Part shown: piece by piece, positions 25,270 through 35,398 of the stretch
Layout of the letters: every line of letters starts with the position of its first letter
How positions within the stretch are numbered: position 1 is the first letter of the stretch
From: Bacillus sp. FJAT-52991
GTDB lineage: Bacteria; Bacillota; Bacilli; Bacillales; Domibacillaceae
Direction: 5' to 3'
NCBI RefSeq assembly: GCF_037201805.1
Contig: NZ_CP147404.1
Coordinates: 472,501-536,500 of the forward strand
DNA length: 64,000 nt
Position numbers and translations under genes: made by a program
The notes under the pieces: generated by a model
What the model was told of the DNA's origin: nothing
What the model saw: only the letters and a program-made list of their open reading frames with translations
The model's database searches: none

Positions 25270-26439
25270 TTGAAGAAGAAAATATTTTTGGCGGTAATGA
25301 CGGCTTCTTTGCTCATTAGTGGTTGTGCGCCGAAATTAGAAAAAGAGGAAGAAGTCATTAAAGGTGATGGCAAAGAGGAGAAAGCGATCATTCCGAATTA
25401 CCAAATATCTGAGGATTTTTACCGGACGATTACGCCATTTAAACCTGGAAAGGCGAGAGGGTTAGTCGTTTCTAATTTAAATACACGTTATGACATTGTT
25501 GAGCTTGAAACAGGGTTAATGAGAATTGCCCAGGAGAATTTTTCCCCAGAGAAATATTTGTTCCAAGAAGGACAAACACTTGATAAAGAGACGATACAGG
25601 CTTGGTTAGACCGAGAGTATACAGATGCTCAATTGAAAGAAAAAGGCATGAAGCCTGAAGAGAATTTAGGATTAAACCCGATCGACGACGGCAAAGGTTC
25701 GGTGCAAGAGCGCAACGAAAAAAGCCCGATCTATTTAGCGCATGTCATGGAACACAATTATTTAACAAAAACGGAAGACAATTCACTGGAACTTGGCGGA
25801 GTAGTTATTGGTCTAGCCTTAAATTCTGTTCATTATTACACAAAAGAAAAATATGGTGCCCAGTATGAGCATAAGATTTCAGATGAAGAAATAGAACGAG
25901 AAGGAAAGAAAATTGCGGAAGAAGTAGCTAAGCGCGTTCGAACAATCAAAGGTATAAAGGACGTGCCTGTGACGATCGCTTTATTTCAACAGCAAGCTCA
26001 AAACTCAGTTGTCCCAGGGAATTTCATCGCATACACGCATTTAGATGAAGATGAAGATACGATTAGCGAATGGGAAAAGGTAGATGAGAAATATTATTTA
26101 TTCCCTTCACCAGAGGCAGAGAAAGAACGAAGAGATGACTTGACGTACTTTTTAAACTTCAAACAAGATGTTGAAAAGTATTTTAAAAACTATAGTGGTG
26201 TAATCGGAAAAGCTCTATATAACGGGGATGAATTAGTGAGTTTGAGCATTGAAATCCCTATTCAATTTTATGGAAAAGCAGAGGTGATTGGTTTTACCCA
26301 GTTTGTTACGGGACTGACGATGGACCACTTCCCTGCTTACACACCAGTTGAAGTAACGATCACATCGGCAGGTGAACCAGAAGCGTTAATTGTTAAAGAA
26401 CCGAATGCAGATAAACCATATGTTCATATTTACGAATAA
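25270..26439 (+). CDS. camS: CamS-family lipoprotein (YerH)
   Basis: A 389-residue lipoprotein with signal peptide MKKKIFLAVMTASLLISGC (lipid Cys19), belonging to the CamS sex-pheromone cAM373 precursor family (YerH in B. subtilis). The signal-peptide tail of the enterococcal/staphylococcal homologue can yield a peptide pheromone; a role for the body is unknown. AAGAGGTGG fits the TTG at 25270, whereas the GTG at 25261 lies inside that site. It follows ligA by 15 nt, ending the pcrB-pcrA-ligA-camS unit. Confidence 0.85.
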   Translation: MKKKIFLAVMTASLLISGCAPKLEKEEEVIKGDGKEEKAIIPNYQISEDFYRTITPFKPGKARGLVVSNLNTRYDIVELETGLMRIAQENFSPEKYLFQEGQTLDKETIQAWLDREYTDAQLKEKGMKPEENLGLNPIDDGKGSVQERNEKSPIYLAHVMEHNYLTKTEDNSLELGGVVIGLALNSVHYYTKEKYGAQYEHKISDEEIEREGKKIAEEVAKRVRTIKGIKDVPVTIALFQQQAQNSVVPGNFIAYTHLDEDEDTISEWEKVDEKYYLFPSPEAEKERRDDLTYFLNFKQDVEKYFKNYSGVIGKALYNGDELVSLSIEIPIQFYGKAEVIGFTQFVTGLTMDHFPAYTPVEVTITSAGEPEALIVKEPNADKPYVHIYE

Positions 26440-26470
26440 AAGAGCGGTCATCCCGCTCTTTTATTTTTTT
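26438..26470 (+). terminator. terminator after camS
   Basis: AAAAGAGCGG and CCGCTCTTTT with a short loop, then ATTTTTTT. It ends the pcrB-pcrA-ligA-camS unit. Confidence 0.9.
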
Positions 26471-26502
26471 ACAAAAAAAATGTCGAATGAAAATTTAAAA
26501 TT

Positions 26503-26546
26503 ATTAGAAAAATTATATTCACTTTTTCTAATCACTGTTATATAAT
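26503..26546 (+). promoter_or_regulatory. aceBA promoter with operator-like inverted repeat
   Basis: A TATAAT (26541-26546) with a weak -35 TTCACT (26518-26523) 17 nt upstream. A perfect 10-bp inverted repeat, ATTAGAAAAA (26503-26512) and TTTTTCTAAT (26523-26532), spans the -35 and could bind a dimeric regulator of the glyoxylate shunt. Which regulator is unknown. Confidence 0.55.
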
Positions 26547-26594
26547 ACATTTAACAGATAATAACTGTAATATAACAAAGAAAGGATGAATTCA

Positions 26595-28187
26595 ATGGCC
26601 ACTCAAACAGCTGGCATTAACATAACAGGTGCAATGCGACCGGGTTATGAAGAAATTCTGACACCCGATGCTTTACAGTTTATTGAACAGCTTGAACGGC
26701 GCTTTGGAGAACGTAGACTCGAACTTCTTCAAAAACGTCAAGAAAGACAAAAAGAATTTGACCAAGGTAAACAACCTAGTTTCCTAGAAGAAACAGCACA
26801 TATCCGCAACAGCGAATGGGAAATCGCTCCACTACCGAAAGACCTCCAGGACCGTCGAGTAGAAATTACCGGCCCAGTTGACCGAAAAATGGTCATCAAT
26901 GCACTGAACTCTGGCGCTAAATGTTATATGGCTTGCTTTGAGGATGCAACTTCACCAACATGGGACAACATCATCGAAGGACAAATTAATATGCGCGATG
27001 CCGTTAATCGCACGATCAGCTTTGAAAATCCTAACGGAAAGAAATACGAATTAAAAGAGGAAACAGCTGTGCTCATCGTTCGTCCACGAGGATGGCATTT
27101 AGAAGAAAAGAACGTACAACTCGATGGGAAACCGATCTCAGGAAGCCTTTTCGACTTTGGCTTATTTCTCTTCCATAATGCTGTTAAACAAGCAGCAAAC
27201 GGCACCGGCCCATACTTTTATTTACCGAAGCTTGAAAGTCATTTGGAGGCGAGACTTTGGAATGATGTCTTTCTATTTGCCCAAAGGTATATCGGTATTC
27301 CAAGAGGCACGATTAAAGCCACTGTGCTAATTGAAACCATTGTAGCAGCGTTTGAAATGGATGAAATTTTATATGAGCTTCGTGAACATTCTGCTGGCTT
27401 GAACTGTGGACGATGGGATTATATTTTCAGCTATATTAAGAAGTTCAGAAATCAAGAAAATGTGATTTTACCAGACCGTGCTGAGGTGACAATGACGGTT
27501 CCGTTTATGAGAGCCTATTCACAACTCACGATCAAAACATGCCATCGCAGAAAAGCTCCGGCCATCGGGGGAATGGCCGCTCAAATTCCAGTCAAGGATG
27601 ATGAGAAGAAAAACGAAGAAGCTTATGCGAAAGTACGAGCGGATAAAGAGCGTGAAGCAAAAGACGGACATGATGGTACTTGGGTGGCTCATCCAGGACT
27701 TGTTCCAGTAGCATTAGAAGCGTTCAACGCAGAAATGAAGGGACCTAATCAAATAAAATCGAAAAAACGGGAAGAGGTTCAAGTCTCTGCTGAAGAACTT
27801 CTTGCTGTACCAGATGGTGAAATTACTGAACAAGGAGTCCGCGTCAATATTAGTGTAGGCATTCAATACATTGCCTCCTGGCTAAGCGGACGTGGAGCAG
27901 CACCGCTACATAATTTAATGGAAGATGCGGCGACTGCGGAAATCTCACGTGCTCAATTATGGCAGTGGATTAGACATCCAAAAGGCTTGTTAACCGACGG
28001 CCGCAAAATGACAATGGAACTCTATCAACAGTTTAAGCAAGAAGAAGTACAAAAGCTGAAACAAGAAGTAGGAGAAGAAGCCTTTGCTTCCAATCGATTT
28101 GAAGAAGCGGCTGAACTGTTTGATCAATTAATTATTCAAGATGAATTTGAGGAATTTTTAACTTTACCAGGCTACAAAATCCTTTAA
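26595..28187 (+). CDS. aceB: malate synthase A
   Basis: A 530-residue malate synthase of the A type, which condenses glyoxylate with acetyl-CoA. The motifs [41 protein letters not shown] and [13 protein letters not shown] are typical of the fold and catalytic core. AAAGG at 26581-26585 is 9 nt from the ATG at 26595 and abuts the other ATG at 26586, so 26595 is preferred. It forms an operon with aceA, 27 nt apart. Confidence 0.95.
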   Translation: MATQTAGINITGAMRPGYEEILTPDALQFIEQLERRFGERRLELLQKRQERQKEFDQGKQPSFLEETAHIRNSEWEIAPLPKDLQDRRVEITGPVDRKMVINALNSGAKCYMACFEDATSPTWDNIIEGQINMRDAVNRTISFENPNGKKYELKEETAVLIVRPRGWHLEEKNVQLDGKPISGSLFDFGLFLFHNAVKQAANGTGPYFYLPKLESHLEARLWNDVFLFAQRYIGIPRGTIKATVLIETIVAAFEMDEILYELREHSAGLNCGRWDYIFSYIKKFRNQENVILPDRAEVTMTVPFMRAYSQLTIKTCHRRKAPAIGGMAAQIPVKDDEKKNEEAYAKVRADKEREAKDGHDGTWVAHPGLVPVALEAFNAEMKGPNQIKSKKREEVQVSAEELLAVPDGEITEQGVRVNISVGIQYIASWLSGRGAAPLHNLMEDAATAEISRAQLWQWIRHPKGLLTDGRKMTMELYQQFKQEEVQKLKQEVGEEAFASNRFEEAAELFDQLIIQDEFEEFLTLPGYKIL

Positions 28188-28214
28188 TATAAAAAAATTT
28201 GGGGAGGAATTATC

Positions 28215-29495
28215 ATGACAAACGAACGCGTACAACAATTACAAGAAAGCTGGGAAAACGATGCAAGATGGCAAGGAGTGACACGTCCATATTCTGCAGA
28301 GGAAGTCATTAAGCTTCGTGGATCGATCGATATTGAACATACACTGGCTCGCCGCGGGTCTGAAAAGCTATGGAACTATATGAAAACAGAAAACTTCATT
28401 AATGCACTTGGCGCACTAACGGGTAACCAAGCGGTTCAACAAGTGAAAGCTGGTTTAAAGGCGATCTACTTGAGCGGCTGGCAAGTAGCAGCGGATGCCA
28501 ACCTTTCCGGACATATGTATCCTGACCAAAGTTTATACCCTGCGAACAGTGTACCAAGCGTTGTTAAACGTATTAACCAAGCGCTACAACGTGCCGATCA
28601 AATTGCTCATATGGAAGGTGATGATTCAATCGATTACTTCGCTCCAATCGTTGCCGATGCGGAAGCTGGTTTCGGTGGACAATTGAACGTATTCGAACTA
28701 ATGAAAGGTATGATTGAATCAGGCGCAGCTGGCGTTCACTTTGAAGATCAACTTTCTTCAGAGAAAAAATGTGGTCACTTAGGAGGAAAAGTTCTTCTTC
28801 CAACACAAACAGCTGTCCGCAACTTAATTGCCGCTCGTCTAGCAGCGGATGTTATGGGAACACCGACTGTATTAATTGCTCGTACAGATGCCAACGCGGC
28901 TGATTTAATTACAAGTGATGTCGATCCTTACGATGCACCATTCATCACTGGTGAGCGTACATCTGAAGGCTTCTATCGAGTAAACGCTGGTTTAGATCAA
29001 GCGATTGCTCGCGGATTGGCTTATGCTCCATATGCTGATTTAATTTGGTGTGAAACGTCTGAACCGAACCTGGAGGAAGCACGTCGTTTCGCTGAAGCCA
29101 TTCATGAGAAGTTCCCTGGTAAAATGCTTGCTTATAACTGCTCTCCTTCATTCAACTGGAAAGCAAAACTTGATGATGAAACAATTGAGAAATTCCAAGT
29201 CGAGCTTGGGAAAATGGGTTACAAATTCCAATTCGTTACATTGGCTGGATTCCATGCGCTTAACCATAGTATGTTCCAACTGGCTCTTGGTTACAAAGAT
29301 CGTGGAATGGGTGCTTACTCCGAACTACAACAAGCGGAGTTTGCTGCTGAAAAAGATGGCTACACAGCAACGCGTCATCAACGTGAAGTAGGAACGGGCT
29401 ATTTCGACCAAGTATCTATGGTAGTCACTGGTGGAGAATCTTCTACTACAGCTCTTAAAGGCTCAACAGAAGAAGAGCAATTCCAAAAGCAGTAA
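28215..29495 (+). CDS. aceA: isocitrate lyase
   Basis: A 426-residue isocitrate lyase that splits isocitrate into succinate and glyoxylate. The hexapeptide signature KKCGHLGG (catalytic Cys) and the [10 protein letters not shown] and YNCSPSFNW segments are diagnostic. GGGGAGG precedes the ATG. With aceB it allows growth on acetate or fatty acids. B. subtilis lacks this pair between yerH and gatC. Confidence 0.97.
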   Translation: MTNERVQQLQESWENDARWQGVTRPYSAEEVIKLRGSIDIEHTLARRGSEKLWNYMKTENFINALGALTGNQAVQQVKAGLKAIYLSGWQVAADANLSGHMYPDQSLYPANSVPSVVKRINQALQRADQIAHMEGDDSIDYFAPIVADAEAGFGGQLNVFELMKGMIESGAAGVHFEDQLSSEKKCGHLGGKVLLPTQTAVRNLIAARLAADVMGTPTVLIARTDANAADLITSDVDPYDAPFITGERTSEGFYRVNAGLDQAIARGLAYAPYADLIWCETSEPNLEEARRFAEAIHEKFPGKMLAYNCSPSFNWKAKLDDETIEKFQVELGKMGYKFQFVTLAGFHALNHSMFQLALGYKDRGMGAYSELQQAEFAAEKDGYTATRHQREVGTGYFDQVSMVVTGGESSTTALKGSTEEEQFQKQ

Positions 29496-29504
29496 TGAAA
29501 GTGA

Positions 29505-29545
29505 GAAATAACCTTCGAGTGAATAGGCTCGGAGGTTATTTCTTT
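29505..29545 (+). terminator. terminator after aceA
   Basis: GAAATAACCTTCGAG pairs with CTCGGAGGTTATTTC across an 8-nt loop, with one or two mismatches, followed by TTTT. Confidence 0.85.
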
Positions 29546-29683
29546 TGATTTCTTTTATATGAAGCTACTAGAAAGGATATGGGCATGGTAAAATAAAATT
29601 TGTGCGAATTGCTATAAAACCAGGAAATTTGATAAGATGAATAGTATTGTGAGATGCTTTAATTTTTATGGAGGTGAAGGGAA

Positions 29684-29974
29684 TTGACACGTATTACAGA
29701 AGAACAAGTGAGACATGTGGCGAATTTAGCACGCCTTGCGGTGACTGATGAAGAGGTGGAGAAATTTACATCTCATCTTGATGCCATTATCTCTTTTGCT
29801 GAGCAATTAAATGAACTAGATACAACGGATGTATTGCCAACGTCCCATGTTTTAGATATGAAAAATATTATGCGTGAAGATGAGGCGAAACCAGGGCTTC
29901 CGCAAGAGGAAGTATTGAAAAATGCCCCGGATCATGAAAACGGGCAAATTCGCGTGCCATCAATTATTGAGTAA
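29684..29974 (+). CDS. gatC: Asp/Glu-tRNA amidotransferase subunit C
   Basis: A 96-residue GatC that stabilises the GatAB amidotransferase used to make Gln-tRNA(Gln) and Asn-tRNA(Asn). The N-terminal [13 protein letters not shown] helix and a C-terminal RVPSII tail are typical. It starts at TTG after GGAGGTG, 8 nt away. Confidence 0.95.
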   Translation: MTRITEEQVRHVANLARLAVTDEEVEKFTSHLDAIISFAEQLNELDTTDVLPTSHVLDMKNIMREDEAKPGLPQEEVLKNAPDHENGQIRVPSIIE

Positions 29975-29986
29975 GGAGGGAACAGG

Positions 29987-31444
29987 ATGTCATTATTTAA
30001 TCATAAGCTGACCGAGCTTCACGATCTTTTACATAAAAAAGAAGTATCCATCCCAGATTTAGTGGATGAATCTTATAAAAGAATTCAAGAAGTAGAAGGC
30101 AAGGTTCAAGCGTTTATCACATTAAACGAAGAAAATGCTCGCCAGCAAGCGGAAGCATTGCAAGCGAAAATCGGAACAGATGAGGCGAAAGGCCTTTTAT
30201 TTGGTATGCCGATTGGAATTAAAGATAACATTGTCACAAAAGGATTACGCACAACGAGCGGAAGCCAAATTTTAAACAATTTCGACCCGATCTACGATGC
30301 AACAGTCATGAACAAGCTTCATGAAGCAGAGACGATTACGATCGGTAAATTAAACATGGATGAATTTGCGATGGGGTCTTCTACAGAAAACTCTAGCTAT
30401 CAAAAAACACGTAATCCATGGGACTTAGATCGCGTACCAGGCGGTTCTTCCGGTGGTTCAGCAGCTGCTGTAGCGGCAGGAGAAGTACCATTTTCTCTAG
30501 GCTCTGATACAGGCGGTTCGATTCGTCAACCAGCTGCTTTCTGTGGTGTTGTAGGATTAAAGCCTACATACGGACGTGTATCCCGTTTCGGCTTGATCGC
30601 CTTTGCTTCTTCATTGGATCAAATTGGCCCGGTTACACGCAATGTAGAAGACAATGCGTACTTACTAGAAGCGATTTCTGGTGTCGATCCGCATGATTCT
30701 ACATCCGCTAATATCCCAGTTGATTCTTATACTCAAGCATTAACAGGCGATGTGAAAGGCCTGCGTATTGCTGTACCGAAAGAATACCTTGGCGAAGGGG
30801 TATCGGAAGAGGTACGCCAATCAGTCCTTGATGCATTAAAAGTATTAGAAGGCATGGGCGCAACTTGGGAAGAAGTGTCTCTTCCACATTCTAAATATGG
30901 AGTTGCTACTTATTACTTGTTAGCGTCTTCTGAGGCATCTTCTAACTTGGCTCGCTTTGATGGTATTCGCTACGGTTACCGTGCGGAAAATGCCGAAAAC
31001 TTAATCGATCTTTATAAGAAAACGCGTGCAGAAGGCTTTGGCGATGAAGTAAAACGCCGTATTATGCTTGGAACATTCGCGTTAAGCTCTGGCTACTATG
31101 ATGCATATTACAAAAAAGCACAGCAAGTCCGTACATTAATTAAAAAGGACTTTGAAGATGTATTTAAAAAATATGATGTCATCATTGGCCCAACGACGCC
31201 AACACCAGCGTTTAAAATCGGTGAGATCATTAATGACCCATTAACGATGTATGCGAACGACTTATTAACGATTCCTGTCAATTTAGCGGGTGTACCAGGA
31301 ATTTCTGTTCCATGCGGATTCTCAAACGGCATGCCGCTTGGTCTTCAAATCATCGGTAAGCATTTTGATGAGAAAACAGTGTACCGTGTTGCTCATGCGT
31401 TTGAACAAGCAACAGATTTCCATAAACAAAAACCAACATTGTAA
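29987..31444 (+). CDS. gatA: Asp/Glu-tRNA amidotransferase subunit A
   Basis: A 485-residue amidase-signature protein that releases ammonia from glutamine. The catalytic Lys lies in GIKDN, and the cis-Ser/Ser nucleophile pair in the [15 protein letters not shown] signature, with [12 protein letters not shown] following. AAGGAGGG precedes the ATG. It is the middle gene of gatCAB. Confidence 0.97.
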   Translation: MSLFNHKLTELHDLLHKKEVSIPDLVDESYKRIQEVEGKVQAFITLNEENARQQAEALQAKIGTDEAKGLLFGMPIGIKDNIVTKGLRTTSGSQILNNFDPIYDATVMNKLHEAETITIGKLNMDEFAMGSSTENSSYQKTRNPWDLDRVPGGSSGGSAAAVAAGEVPFSLGSDTGGSIRQPAAFCGVVGLKPTYGRVSRFGLIAFASSLDQIGPVTRNVEDNAYLLEAISGVDPHDSTSANIPVDSYTQALTGDVKGLRIAVPKEYLGEGVSEEVRQSVLDALKVLEGMGATWEEVSLPHSKYGVATYYLLASSEASSNLARFDGIRYGYRAENAENLIDLYKKTRAEGFGDEVKRRIMLGTFALSSGYYDAYYKKAQQVRTLIKKDFEDVFKKYDVIIGPTTPTPAFKIGEIINDPLTMYANDLLTIPVNLAGVPGISVPCGFSNGMPLGLQIIGKHFDEKTVYRVAHAFEQATDFHKQKPTL

Positions 31445-31456
31445 GGGGTGAACAAA

Positions 31457-32884
31457 ATGAACTTTGAAACGGTCATTGGATTAGAAGTCCATGTAGAGTT
31501 AAAAACGAATTCGAAAATCTTTTCATCGGCTCCTGCTCACTTTGGGGCAGAGCCAAATACAAATACAACTGTCGTTGACTTAGGCTACCCAGGTGTGCTT
31601 CCAGTTGTCAACAAACGCGTCGTCGAATTTGCGATGAAAGCGGCGATGGCACTCAATTGTGAAGTCGCACCTATCACAAAATTTGACCGCAAAAACTATT
31701 TTTATCCGGATAATCCGAAAGCTTACCAAATTTCGCAGTTCGATCAACCCATCGGTGAAAACGGCTGGATTGAAATTGAAGTAGACGGCAAAAAGAAAAA
31801 AATCGGTATTACGCGCATCCACATGGAAGAAGATGCTGGTAAATTAACGCATGCGGGTAACGTTTCTTTATGTGATTACAACCGCCAAGGAACGCCGCTT
31901 GTTGAGATCGTATCTGAGCCGGATATTCGCACACCAGAAGAGGCCTATGCTTATCTTGAAAAAATAAAATCAATCATCCAATATACAGAAGTATCTGATT
32001 GTAAAATGGAAGAGGGCTCCCTTCGTTGTGACGCCAACATTTCCTTGCGTCCATACGGTCAAGAAGAGTTCGGTACAAAAACTGAGCTGAAAAACTTAAA
32101 CTCTTTTAACTTTGTACGTAAAGGATTAGAATACGAAGAAAAACGCCAAGCGGATGTGTTATTATCTGGCGGCGTGATCGATCAAGAAACTCGCCGTTTT
32201 GACGAAGCAACTGGTCGAACATTATTAATGCGTGTGAAAGAAGGCTCCGATGATTATCGTTACTTCCCTGAGCCCGATCTAGTTGACATCCACATCGATG
32301 ACGAGTGGAAAGAACGTGTACGTGCAACGATTCCTGAGCTTCCAGATCAGCGAAAAGAGCGTTATATGAACGAACTTGGCTTACCTTCACATGATGCGAA
32401 CGTATTAACGATTACGAAAGAGATGGCCGACTTTTTCGAAGCAACGGTGGCAGCAGATGCTGATGCCAAACTTGCTTCCAACTGGTTAATGGGCGAAGTA
32501 TCTGCTTATTTAAACGCAGAAGGCAAAGAGCTAGCTGAGTGTGTTTTAACACCAGAAGGCTTAGCTGGCATGATTCGTCTAATCGAAAAAGGAACAATTT
32601 CTTCAAAAATTGCCAAAAAAGTATTCAAAGAATTGATCGAAAACGGCGGCGATGCGGAGACCATCGTGAAAGAAAAAGGCCTTGTCCAAATTTCCGATGA
32701 AAGTGTGTTATTGAAATTCATCAATGACGCTTTAGATGCTAACCCGCAATCCATCGAAGACTTCAAAAATGGAAAAAGCAAAGCAACTGGCTTCCTAGTA
32801 GGTCAAATCATGAAAGCTTCCAAAGGACAAGCCAACCCAGCTGTACTTAACAAACTATTACTAGAAGAAATCAAAAAACGCTAA
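31457..32884 (+). CDS. gatB: Asp/Glu-tRNA amidotransferase subunit B
   Basis: A 475-residue GatB, the kinase/transamidase subunit. The IGLEVHVEL start, the [16 protein letters not shown] and HMEEDAGK segments and a C-terminal YqeY-like tail domain (about 330-475) are characteristic. AAGGGG fits the ATG at 31457 rather than the GTG at 31448. Confidence 0.97.
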   Translation: MNFETVIGLEVHVELKTNSKIFSSAPAHFGAEPNTNTTVVDLGYPGVLPVVNKRVVEFAMKAAMALNCEVAPITKFDRKNYFYPDNPKAYQISQFDQPIGENGWIEIEVDGKKKKIGITRIHMEEDAGKLTHAGNVSLCDYNRQGTPLVEIVSEPDIRTPEEAYAYLEKIKSIIQYTEVSDCKMEEGSLRCDANISLRPYGQEEFGTKTELKNLNSFNFVRKGLEYEEKRQADVLLSGGVIDQETRRFDEATGRTLLMRVKEGSDDYRYFPEPDLVDIHIDDEWKERVRATIPELPDQRKERYMNELGLPSHDANVLTITKEMADFFEATVAADADAKLASNWLMGEVSAYLNAEGKELAECVLTPEGLAGMIRLIEKGTISSKIAKKVFKELIENGGDAETIVKEKGLVQISDESVLLKFINDALDANPQSIEDFKNGKSKATGFLVGQIMKASKGQANPAVLNKLLLEEIKKR

Positions 32885-32891
32885 TTAGTGG

Positions 32892-32917
32892 CCCCCAAGC
32901 GAATGCTTGGGGGTTTT
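32892..32917. terminator. terminator after gatB
   Basis: A perfect 9-bp stem, CCCCCAAGC/GCTTGGGGG, with a GAAT loop, then TTTT. Confidence 0.9.
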
Positions 32918-32930
32918 GTGTATGTCGGGA

Positions 32931-33338
32931 GATTCAGTAAATCTGTCATCTGAGTCCTCAAAAAGTGGTTTGGACTCAGGAAACAGAGTAAAGGATTCAG
33001 CAAATAGTAGGTGTGAGTCAGTAAAAAAGCGCGACTCAGTAAATCTGTCATCTGAGTCCTTAAAAAGCGGCTTGGACTCAGGAAAAAGGGGAAAGGATTC
33101 AGCAAATAGTAGGTGTGAGTCAGTAAAAAAGAGCGATTCAGTAAATCCGGCCCCTGAGTCCTTAAAAAGTGGTTTGGACTCAGGAAACAGAGTAAAGGAT
33201 TCAGTAAATAGTGGGTGTGAGTCAGTAAAAAAGAGCGATTCAGTAAATCCGGCCCCTGAGTCCTTAAAAAGTGGTTTGGACTCAGGAAAAAGAATAATTG
33301 ATTCATTAAATCTCCACAACGATTCAGTAAAAAGCACG
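32931..33338. repeat. 4 x 102-bp tandem array of 21-bp GANTCA sub-repeats
   Basis: The 408 bp divide exactly into four 102-bp units starting at 32931, 33033, 33135 and 33237. Each unit is made of sub-repeats of 21+21+21+21+18 bp that begin GAtTCA, GAgTCc, GAcTCA, GAtTCA and GAgTCA. Most continue with an A-rich stretch. Because 21, 18 and 102 are multiples of three, the array is open on both strands: a Ser/Lys-rich plus frame from about 32907 (165 codons), and Phe/Ser-rich minus frames. Neither has a convincing ribosome site, and the changes between units are often non-synonymous, so it is treated as non-coding. Function is unknown. Confidence 0.9.
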
Positions 33339-33433
33339 ACGATGTTAAATAATTGTAAATTGCTTATCCTATCAAAAGGTTTTGCACTTGATTTGCCGAA
33401 TTAGAAAGTATCAAATGGGGAAGGAGTGTTTAA

Positions 33434-34387
33434 ATGATTGTTAAAGAAAGAAAAGTTCCGATGAAGATTTTGAAGTTAGAGGCTTTGTTGCGGCGACTTC
33501 CTAGTGAACATCCGAAACGATTGCAGATTGAGGAGGAATTGGCGATTAGTAAAGCGGGCTTTAGAGGGGAACAGGCCATAGACTACTATTTTAGTTTTGT
33601 TCCGAAAGAGAATCATCTCATTTTTAACGATCTTCGGCTGCCAATGGGCGATCGCTTCTTTCAAATAGATTCTCTTCTTCTCACGCCCAGCTATATTTTA
33701 ATCATTGAACTGAAAAATATAGCTGGAACGATTTGGTTTGATGAGACTTTTCGACAAATGATACGAGTGCAAGATGGAAAAGAAGAGCGGTTTCCTAACC
33801 CAATTTTGCAAACGGCTCGTCAAAAACTTCAATTGCAAGAATGGCTTGCCAAAAATAAATATCAAAAAATCCCTATTCATACTGTTACTGTTTTTACTAA
33901 TAATAAGTCGATTATTAAGACGTCCTCTTCTAATCCTCATATCATGCAACAGGTCATACAGGCGGAGCAATTTCCGATTTTTCTAGAGAAGATGAACGAA
34001 CCCAAAATATTAACCAATAAGGACCTTCAAAATTTATCCGCACTTTTTATAACCAATCACGTTCCCACAGACATAGACGTCCTCCAAAATTTCCAAATCG
34101 AAAAAAGCGAGTTAATGACCGGAATACAATGTCCACAGTGCTCAGCGATTCCAATGATCAGACATTTACGCAAATGGCAATGCCCTATTTGCTTGCAATT
34201 CTCGCATGATGCCCACCTTACCTCCGTCGAAGATTATGCCCTACTTTTCCATCCGACTATTACCAATCAACAGCTTCGCCACTTTTTAAATATCTCGTGT
34301 AATCAGTTAGCTTATTATTTATTGCGTTCAATGAATCTATCAAACTCTGGTCAAACAAAAGGGACCGTTTGGCATATAAAGATTTAA
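33434..34387 (+). CDS. NERD-domain protein with C-terminal zinc ribbon
   Basis: A 317-residue protein. The NERD (nuclease-related) domain occupies about residues 40-160, with GFRGEQAI, the FQIDSLLLTPSYILIIELKN segment (Asp and Glu-x-Lys of the PD-(D/E)XK-like core) and a following strand. A CPQC...CPIC pair near residues 235-255 suggests a zinc ribbon. NERD proteins are common in Bacillus and presumed to act on nucleic acid, but no activity is proven for this one. The start follows AAGGAG. It lies alone between the repeat array and an esterase gene. Confidence 0.8.
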   Translation: MIVKERKVPMKILKLEALLRRLPSEHPKRLQIEEELAISKAGFRGEQAIDYYFSFVPKENHLIFNDLRLPMGDRFFQIDSLLLTPSYILIIELKNIAGTIWFDETFRQMIRVQDGKEERFPNPILQTARQKLQLQEWLAKNKYQKIPIHTVTVFTNNKSIIKTSSSNPHIMQQVIQAEQFPIFLEKMNEPKILTNKDLQNLSALFITNHVPTDIDVLQNFQIEKSELMTGIQCPQCSAIPMIRHLRKWQCPICLQFSHDAHLTSVEDYALLFHPTITNQQLRHFLNISCNQLAYYLLRSMNLSNSGQTKGTVWHIKI

Positions 34388-34467
34388 TTCATAGTTGACA
34401 AGTAGGATATAGAAATATAAAATAAACATATAAAAATAATCGGAATTAAAAATAGGAGGGGTTGAGC

Positions 34468-35241
34468 ATGAAAGAACGGTATCAGGTGATGTCAGGTGCT
34501 GAGGCGTTTTATTTTGAAGGAAATGAAATTGGAATCTTGCTTTCTCACGGCTTTATTGGAACGCCGCAAAGTGTGCGTTTTTTGGGAGAGAGCTTGGCTG
34601 CCAAAGGATTTACTGTTCTTGCTCCTCGCCTAAAAGGACATGGGACTCACTATTTAGATATGGAAAAATGCACGCATGAAGATTGGTATGAAAGCTTTAA
34701 ACAAGGTTATCGAGCATTAAAAGCCCATGGAAAACGTGTATTTGTGATGGGGCAATCGATGGGTGGCACATTAACTCTTAAATTAGCATCGGAGTATGAG
34801 GGTATTGAAGGAATTATCACGATTAATGCCGCTCTAACCATTCCAGAGCTTGAATATTTAAAAAAGACGCCAGCTCCCCGTTTTATTAAGGAAGGAGCGC
34901 CGGATATAAAGGCACAAAATGTCGAGGAAATCACGTATGACAAAGCACCTGTCCAAGCCATTCGTGAATTACAAAGCTTAATGGTAGAGATTCCTAGCAA
35001 ATTGCCCAACGTCAAGGCACCTGCACTTTGCATCAAATCTTTCATCGATCATGTCGTTCCACCGGAGAATACGACCTTTATTTATAAATACATCTCGTCA
35101 AAAAATAAGCAGCTTGTCACTTTGCCAAACTCTTATCACGTAGCATCTATGGACAATGATAAGGAAATGATTGTCGAGCATGCCACCCGTTTTATTTGGA
35201 AGCATGCCACCAGCATTCAATCATACGCTAATATAAAATAA
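34468..35241 (+). CDS. alpha/beta hydrolase, monoacylglycerol lipase/carboxylesterase type
   Basis: A 257-residue hydrolase closely resembling the Bacillus monoacylglycerol lipase/Est30 group in layout. It has an LLSHGFIGTPQS oxyanion loop, the nucleophile in GQSMGG (about Ser97), a conserved PRLKGHGTHY cap segment, the acid in FIDHVVPP and the catalytic His in SYHVA. AGGAGGGG precedes the ATG at 34468; the TTG at 34462 is less likely. It probably hydrolyses short- or medium-chain esters or monoglycerides in the cytoplasm. Confidence 0.85.
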   Translation: MKERYQVMSGAEAFYFEGNEIGILLSHGFIGTPQSVRFLGESLAAKGFTVLAPRLKGHGTHYLDMEKCTHEDWYESFKQGYRALKAHGKRVFVMGQSMGGTLTLKLASEYEGIEGIITINAALTIPELEYLKKTPAPRFIKEGAPDIKAQNVEEITYDKAPVQAIRELQSLMVEIPSKLPNVKAPALCIKSFIDHVVPPENTTFIYKYISSKNKQLVTLPNSYHVASMDNDKEMIVEHATRFIWKHATSIQSYANIK

Positions 35242-35350
35242 AAAAGGGTGTCTCAAAAGTCTACGTAGCAAACTTTCGGGACGATACTTCTTATTTGAAA
35301 ATGCCATTAAATTAGGTTTTTTGCACCTGTCGCTTCGCTTTTGGTGCAGA

Positions 35351-35391
35351 AAAGGTGCCATCTCAACTACTTATGAGACGGCACCTTTTTT
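35351..35391. terminator. bidirectional terminator between convergent genes
   Basis: AAAGGTGCCATCTCA (35351-35365) pairs with TGAGACGGCACCTTT (35374-35388), one mismatch, with T-runs on both strands. It serves the esterase gene from the left and the M20 hydrolase gene from the right. Confidence 0.8.
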
Positions 35392-35398
35392 GCAATAG

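Noticed and set aside
32931..33338. CRISPR array
   Set aside because: No unique spacers; the whole unit repeats contiguously and there are no cas genes nearby.
32907..33404. 165-codon plus-strand ORF and 141-150-codon minus-strand ORFs over the repeat array
   Set aside because: They are open because all repeat lengths are multiples of three. No good ribosome site, low-complexity product, and unit differences are not biased to synonymous positions.
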